Position numbers and translations under genes: made by a program | The notes under the pieces: model-generated | What the model saw: only the letters and a program-made list of their open reading frames with translations | What the model was told of the DNA's origin: nothing | The model's database searches: none | Assembly (NCBI RefSeq): GCF_007744675.1 | Contig: NZ_CP036269.1 | Coordinates: forward strand, 5,745,546 to 5,809,545 | Direction of reading: 5' to 3' | DNA from: Gimesia alba | Lineage (GTDB): Bacteria; Planctomycetota; Planctomycetia; Planctomycetales; Planctomycetaceae | DNA length: 64,000 nucleotides | Part shown: positions 60,059 to 64,000 of the stretch, piece after piece | How positions within the stretch are numbered: position 1 is the first letter of the stretch | How the letters are laid out: each line of letters begins with the position of its first letter

Positions 60059-62392
60059 ATGCCACAGAATTTTCCGAGTGAGCTAGAACTCTTCGAAAGC
60101 CAGTTAAAACTCTTTGTTCCTCCCAACAGCTTCGATGCTCACGCTCATCTGTATCAACACGATGCCGCCATCACCGGCCTGCCTGAATCGGCTGAAAACG
60201 AACAAGGTGATTCCGGCTGGAACGAATATTGTCACAATCTCGAACTCTGGATGGGTGACCGGCGGCCTTCTGCCGGGTTGTTCTTCGCGATCCCCAAATT
60301 AAACCTCAATCGCCCCGCTGCTAATCAATTTCTTCTCAACGAACTCAAAGACCAGCCCGATTCGCGAGCGCTCCTGCTTGTCACTCCCCAGGATAACCCC
60401 GATGAAATCGAAGCACAGATCGAAACCGGCGGCTATATCGGCTTTAAGGTCTATCATATCTTTGCAGACAGAGAAGAAACGTTTCAGGCAGAACCTCGGG
60501 ATTATATTCCGGAATGGATTTGGGAAATCGCCAATCAACGTGGTTTTGCAATCATGCTGCATATCGTCCGACCGCGAGCGATCGCCGATCCCGTGAATCA
60601 GACTTATATCCAGGAACACTGTCTCCAATATCCCCACACCAAACTGATTCTCGCGCACGCTGCCAGAGGTTTTTGTGGAAACCATACTGTCGAGGGAATT
60701 TCATCACTCAGAAGTCTGGATAATGTGTTCTTCGATACATCTGCCGTCTGCGAACCCCAGGCCTTTGAAGCCATCCTGCGCGAATTTGGTACCAGCCGCC
60801 TGATGTTTGGCACCGACTTTTCCGTCAGCGAAATCAAAGGCCGCTGTGTCAGTATCTCCGACGGCTTTCTCTGGATTGGCGAACAAAACGTTAACTGGGA
60901 CACGTCCACATTCGCTTCTCCTGTCCGCGTCGGTCTGGAATCTCTGCTCGCTCTCAAACAGGCCTGTCATACGATGCGTTTGATCGACGCCGACGTCGAA
61001 CGCATTTTCTCATTTAACGCCCGCACATTATTAGAAATCAACACGCAAACCGAAACGAATCTCACACAGGAAACATACCGTCGCGCGAAACAGCTCATCC
61101 CCGGCGGTACGCAACTCTTAAGCAAACGCCCCGAGATGTTTGCCCCTGATTGCTGGCCCGCTTATTACCGTGAAGCAAACGGCTGTGAAGTCATCGACCT
61201 CGACGGAAAAGTCTATCACGACCTCGCCACCTCAGGCATCGGCTCCTGCCTGTTGGGATACCGTGATCCCGATGTCACCGACGCTGTCATCCGTCGCGTA
61301 CAGCTGGGCTCCATGAGTTCCCTGAATTCCCCCGAAGAAGTTGAGCTGGCCGAGTTACTCACGTCTCTGCATCCCTGGTCCGATCAGGCACGCTTCTGCC
61401 GAACCGGCGGAGAATCGATGGCCATCGCCGTCCGTATCGCCCGCGCACGTACGGGCCGTGATGAAATCGCCTTGTGCGGCTACCATGGCTGGAGCGACTG
61501 GTATTTGGCAACAAACCTGCCTCGCAAATCAACCGACGGAACGTCTCTGGATAAGCATCTACTACCGGGCCTCGAACCAGCGGGAGTCCCTCTCGGACTT
61601 TCTGAAACCACCCACCCCTTTACATACAATGACATCGACGGACTGCGACAAATCATCAAACAGCGCGGCTCCCATCTGGCGGCAATCGTGATGGAACCCA
61701 CCCGCTATATTCATCCGGATCCCGGCTTCCTCGAAGCCGTCCGCGAACTCTGTGACGAATGCGGTGCTGTCCTGGTGATTGATGAAATCACCACTGGCTG
61801 GCGACTTGCTCTGGGTGGTGCCCACTTACATTACGGAATTGAGCCTGATATCGCCGTCTTCGCTAAGGCGTTAGGAAATGGGCATCCCGTCGCCGCCATC
61901 ATTGGTAATCGATCTGTCATGGATGCAGCAGAAACCTCATTCATTTCCAGTACCTACTGGACCGAAGGCGTTGGCCCGACAGCCGCTCTGGCGACCATCA
62001 AAAAAATGCAAACTGTCAACGTCCGCGAACACATCCAACAGATTGGCGAAGCATTCCGCGCCGGTTGGCTGAAACTGGGGCAACAGCACGATCTACCCGT
62101 CAAAGCAGTCGGACACTCCGTCCTGCTCCATCATCAATTCGATCACCCGCAGGCGGCAGAGCTGGGCACCCTGTTTACCATTCGCATGCTGGAGCACGGT
62201 TTCCTGACAGGCAGCGGCTTTTACCCCACACTCGCGCACGAACATAAACATATCGCTGCCTACTTTGCTGCTGCGAATAACGTCTTTGCAGAACTCGCGG
62301 ACGCTTTGAAGAAAGACGATCTTTCTTCACGCCTCAAAACTCCCGTACGCCATTCCGGTTTTGCCCGTCTGACTCCCAGCCCCAAATCGTAG
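60059..62392 (+). CDS. amidohydrolase-class III aminotransferase fusion protein
   Basis: A 777-residue two-domain enzyme. The ATG at 60059 follows CAGGGATTGG; a GTG nine codons upstream is the alternative. Residues of about 1-335 are an amidohydrolase-2-type TIM barrel, with metal-binding HAH at 28-30 (NSFDAHAHLYQHD), IMLHIVRP, LILAHAARGFC and a catalytic Asp in LMFGTDFS. Residues of about 345-770 are a class III PLP aminotransferase of the glutamate-1-semialdehyde aminomutase type, with GYHGWSDW, LVIDEITTGWR and the PLP Lys in FAKALGNGHP (K603). Fusion of a hydrolase and a PLP aminotransferase suggests that the product of one is passed to the other, perhaps in amino sugar or lactam/imidazolone breakdown. 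The substrate is unknown. It stands alone between convergent neighbours. Confidence 0.87.
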   Translation: MPQNFPSELELFESQLKLFVPPNSFDAHAHLYQHDAAITGLPESAENEQGDSGWNEYCHNLELWMGDRRPSAGLFFAIPKLNLNRPAANQFLLNELKDQPDSRALLLVTPQDNPDEIEAQIETGGYIGFKVYHIFADREETFQAEPRDYIPEWIWEIANQRGFAIMLHIVRPRAIADPVNQTYIQEHCLQYPHTKLILAHAARGFCGNHTVEGISSLRSLDNVFFDTSAVCEPQAFEAILREFGTSRLMFGTDFSVSEIKGRCVSISDGFLWIGEQNVNWDTSTFASPVRVGLESLLALKQACHTMRLIDADVERIFSFNARTLLEINTQTETNLTQETYRRAKQLIPGGTQLLSKRPEMFAPDCWPAYYREANGCEVIDLDGKVYHDLATSGIGSCLLGYRDPDVTDAVIRRVQLGSMSSLNSPEEVELAELLTSLHPWSDQARFCRTGGESMAIAVRIARARTGRDEIALCGYHGWSDWYLATNLPRKSTDGTSLDKHLLPGLEPAGVPLGLSETTHPFTYNDIDGLRQIIKQRGSHLAAIVMEPTRYIHPDPGFLEAVRELCDECGAVLVIDEITTGWRLALGGAHLHYGIEPDIAVFAKALGNGHPVAAIIGNRSVMDAAETSFISSTYWTEGVGPTAALATIKKMQTVNVREHIQQIGEAFRAGWLKLGQQHDLPVKAVGHSVLLHHQFDHPQAAELGTLFTIRMLEHGFLTGSGFYPTLAHEHKHIAAYFAAANNVFAELADALKKDDLSSRLKTPVRHSGFARLTPSPKS

Positions 62393-62413
62393 CTTTCTAT
62401 TTCCAGAAACGGT

Positions 62414-63355
62414 TTAACTTTGTGAGCTTCCCGTATTCACCACGGGTTGCGTATGCCGGTCACTACACAACACGACCAGTAAATTGGAAACCAAGCCTGC
62501 CCGATAGTTCTTATCCAACTCGACCACATTTCGCTCCGCCAGATGATCCAGCGCCATCTCCACCATCCCAACTGCTCCCTCTACGATTTTCGTCCGGGCC
62601 GCAACCACGGCTTGCGCCTGTTGCCGCTGCAACATTGCAGCCGCGATTTCCGGCGAATAGGCCAGATGACTGATCCGCGCTTCGATCACTTCTACGCCCG
62701 CTTTGTCCAGGCGTTCCTGAATATCAACCTTCAACTGATCGCAGACTTCCGTAGTATTGCCGCGTAAAGAAATTTCATGATCTTCGCTGTCATAAGGATG
62801 ACGGCTGGCAAGATTTCGCAAAGCGGCTTCACTTTGAACGGCGACGAAATCTTCATAGTCATCCACTTCGAACAACGCCTCCGCCGTATTCACCACACGC
62901 CAGACGACGACCGTGGAAATATCAACCGGATTCCCATCGCGGTCATTCACTTTGGACGGCTTTCCTGTCGAACGACTTTTCGCAAGAATTACATTTCCTG
63001 CCGCGTCCTTCTGTTCCGGTGTGGTCACCGCCCCGGTTTCAAAATTACGAATACGTAATGAAATTTTCTTTTTGGAGAAAAAAGGATTCACCCAGAAAAA
63101 GCCGGATTGCATCACCGAGCCCTTGTACTCACCAAATAACAAGAGCACCCGCGCCTGATTTGGGGCAATCGCCATGCACCCGAACAGGCCGATGAAACTG
63201 GCGGGAACCAGAAACACTCCCAAAATAACTACGGGGCCACTTTCATTAATCGCCCCTGTTGCAATCAGGATGATTCCACATACTAAGCCACCCAGACACA
63301 TTGCCAAGGGAAACCAACCCGGCATTGGATTATAGATTTTCTCGTCTGTCATCAT
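62414..63355 (-). CDS. SPFH/Band 7 domain membrane protein
   Basis: A 313-residue stomatin/prohibitin-family protein. The ATG at 63355 has GGAG 9 bases upstream, which decides it over an earlier codon. Two N-terminal transmembrane helices ([19 protein letters not shown] and [19 protein letters not shown]) precede a Band 7 domain ([20 protein letters not shown], then VSIVVVWRV-type [16 protein letters not shown] and a coiled stretch [26 protein letters not shown]). Such proteins form rings or scaffolds in membranes and often regulate proteases or fluidity. Convergent with the fusion gene 22 bases away. Function here is unknown. Confidence 0.88.
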   Translation of the reverse strand: MMTDEKIYNPMPGWFPLAMCLGGLVCGIILIATGAINESGPVVILGVFLVPASFIGLFGCMAIAPNQARVLLLFGEYKGSVMQSGFFWVNPFFSKKKISLRIRNFETGAVTTPEQKDAAGNVILAKSRSTGKPSKVNDRDGNPVDISTVVVWRVVNTAEALFEVDDYEDFVAVQSEAALRNLASRHPYDSEDHEISLRGNTTEVCDQLKVDIQERLDKAGVEVIEARISHLAYSPEIAAAMLQRQQAQAVVAARTKIVEGAVGMVEMALDHLAERNVVELDKNYRAGLVSNLLVVLCSDRHTQPVVNTGSSQS

Positions 63356-63627
63356 TTTTCTCCGTGATTTGTGCGTTGACTTGAAACCTTCTCTGAAAGA
63401 AACGAAATCCATCTCTGCTCAGATCAAAGAATTTCCGATAATTCGAGAACGGTTTTAATAAGCAGAGAGACTACCCACAACCTGTAGCATGCCTGACGTG
63501 ATCGCATGTTTCACAGAAGCAGAGCGGCGGAAATTCATAGAAGTTGATTCTACACGATGAAAACGTCGATCAAAGCGCAGATTCAGTACTACCGCCATTG
63601 AAAGAAATGCAAGCTACTTGCCCAGAT

Positions 63628-63816
63628 TCACTTCGGACTATTCAGCTGATCTAGCGAAATAAAATGGGGAGTCTTTGCGGCTCCCGTATCACAGCCGGTG
63701 CAAGACCCGCAGCCTGGACGCTGCTTAAAAAAGCTGAGAACACGACGTGCCAGAAAGTAGACCGCCGCCGCGATGCAAAGCAGGGTTGCAATTAATTGCC
63801 ATTCAACCTGATTCAT
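63628..63816 (-). CDS. FeoB-associated Cys-rich membrane protein
   Basis: A 62-residue protein with one N-terminal transmembrane helix (WQLIATLLCIAAAVYFLA) and a cytoplasmic CGSCTGC motif, matching the small FeoB-associated Cys-rich family (PF12669-like). It lies 75 bases downstream of the feoB end and has GAGG before the ATG at 63816 (a GTG one codon earlier is the alternative). It probably helps ferrous iron uptake by binding iron or acting in FeoB assembly. Confidence 0.8.
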   Translation of the reverse strand: MNQVEWQLIATLLCIAAAVYFLARRVLSFFKQRPGCGSCTGCDTGAAKTPHFISLDQLNSPK

Positions 63817-63891
63817 CACACGGCCTCATGTAAAAAAGAAAACACTTCAGTCAACTTCGTCAATATTCCTACGAAATCAGAATCTGTTTCG

Positions 63892-64000
63892 CTAAATAAA
63901 TAACATCCCTACCTGGTAAGATATCAAAGCCCCGACGTAAGCCAGCGTCGTCATGTAAGTAAACGATACCACTGGCCAGAACCAGCTGTTCGTTTCACGT
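63892..64000 (-). CDS. feoB: ferrous iron transporter FeoB, C-terminal end (partial)
   Basis: The frame is open from the window edge to a TAG at 63892-63894. The translation begins with RETNSWFWPVVSFTYMTTL and continues AYVGALISYQVG before a short end. This is the FeoB C-terminal signature (RETgSWxWpxfxFxYmtxxAYxxxxxxYqxG), a membrane helix that closes the gate domain. Only about 35 residues are visible. Its Cys-rich partner follows directly, which confirms the assignment. Confidence 0.85.
   Translation of the reverse strand, partial: RETNSWFWPVVSFTYMTTLAYVGALISYQVGMLFI

Overview
The window looks like a chromosomal segment of a planctomycete, probably of the Gimesia/Planctomyces type within the Planctomycetaceae; the genus is an inference. 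The clues are the gene families: two Tat-exported DUF1501 proteins beside a planctomycete cytochrome/DUF1549/DUF1553 protein, a PVC-type haem protein with a dehydrogenase-like propeller and HEAT repeats, a sulfatase, a FecR-like anti-sigma partner coupled to an ECF sigma factor, a giant secreted beta-helix protein with an LEDRTLL (LEPR-XLL-like) N-terminus, and a VWA/coiled-coil membrane operon. There are no rRNA or tRNA genes, insertion sequences, phage genes or CRISPR arrays that I can see. Base composition looks even, so this reads as core plus lineage-specific chromosome rather than an island.

Layout. 1-11 kb: the end of a hypothetical gene, a Tat-exported propeller protein (-), a GlnE-type glutamine synthetase adenylyltransferase enlarged by two ACT-like domains (+), a His/Tyr-rich secreted peptide (+), a sulfatase (-), a small monohaem cytochrome (+) and a two-gene unit of a cupredoxin-like protein and an endonuclease/phosphatase-fold enzyme (-). 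11-28 kb: one 5,685-residue surface protein (-) made of beta-helix, beta-strand, Ig-like, CSLREA, Calx-beta, cohesin/dockerin-like and two metzincin-like protease modules. 29-37.7 kb: an outer-membrane barrel protein (+), the PVC haem protein and GMP synthase (-), a secreted hypothetical protein and an HpaI-type aldolase (+). 37.8-45.5 kb: DUF1501, then an operon of a PSCyt/DUF1549/DUF1553 protein, DUF1501 and a PQQ-like propeller (+). 45.5-47.8 kb: murC-murB (-), evidence for peptidoglycan precursor synthesis. 48.2-55.7 kb: a helical-repeat protein, a VWA membrane protein, a 1,245-residue coiled-coil membrane protein and a small secreted partner (+). 55.7-59.5 kb: a small secreted protein and a lipoprotein (-), then an ECF sigma/FecR pair (+). 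60-64 kb: an amidohydrolase-aminotransferase fusion (+), an SPFH protein, a FeoB-associated Cys-rich peptide and the C-terminal end of FeoB (-).

The points most worth a second look are the ACT domains inserted between the two catalytic halves of GlnE; the giant surface protein, whose M8-like protease domain sits inside a beta-helix module; the single-chain amidohydrolase/class III aminotransferase; a sulfatase with CRPSL in place of CxPSR; a MurB with Cys at the usual Ser position; and several structured non-coding elements, including a terminator built into the last codons of a convergent gene and a bulged hairpin next to the ribosome binding site of an outer-membrane gene.
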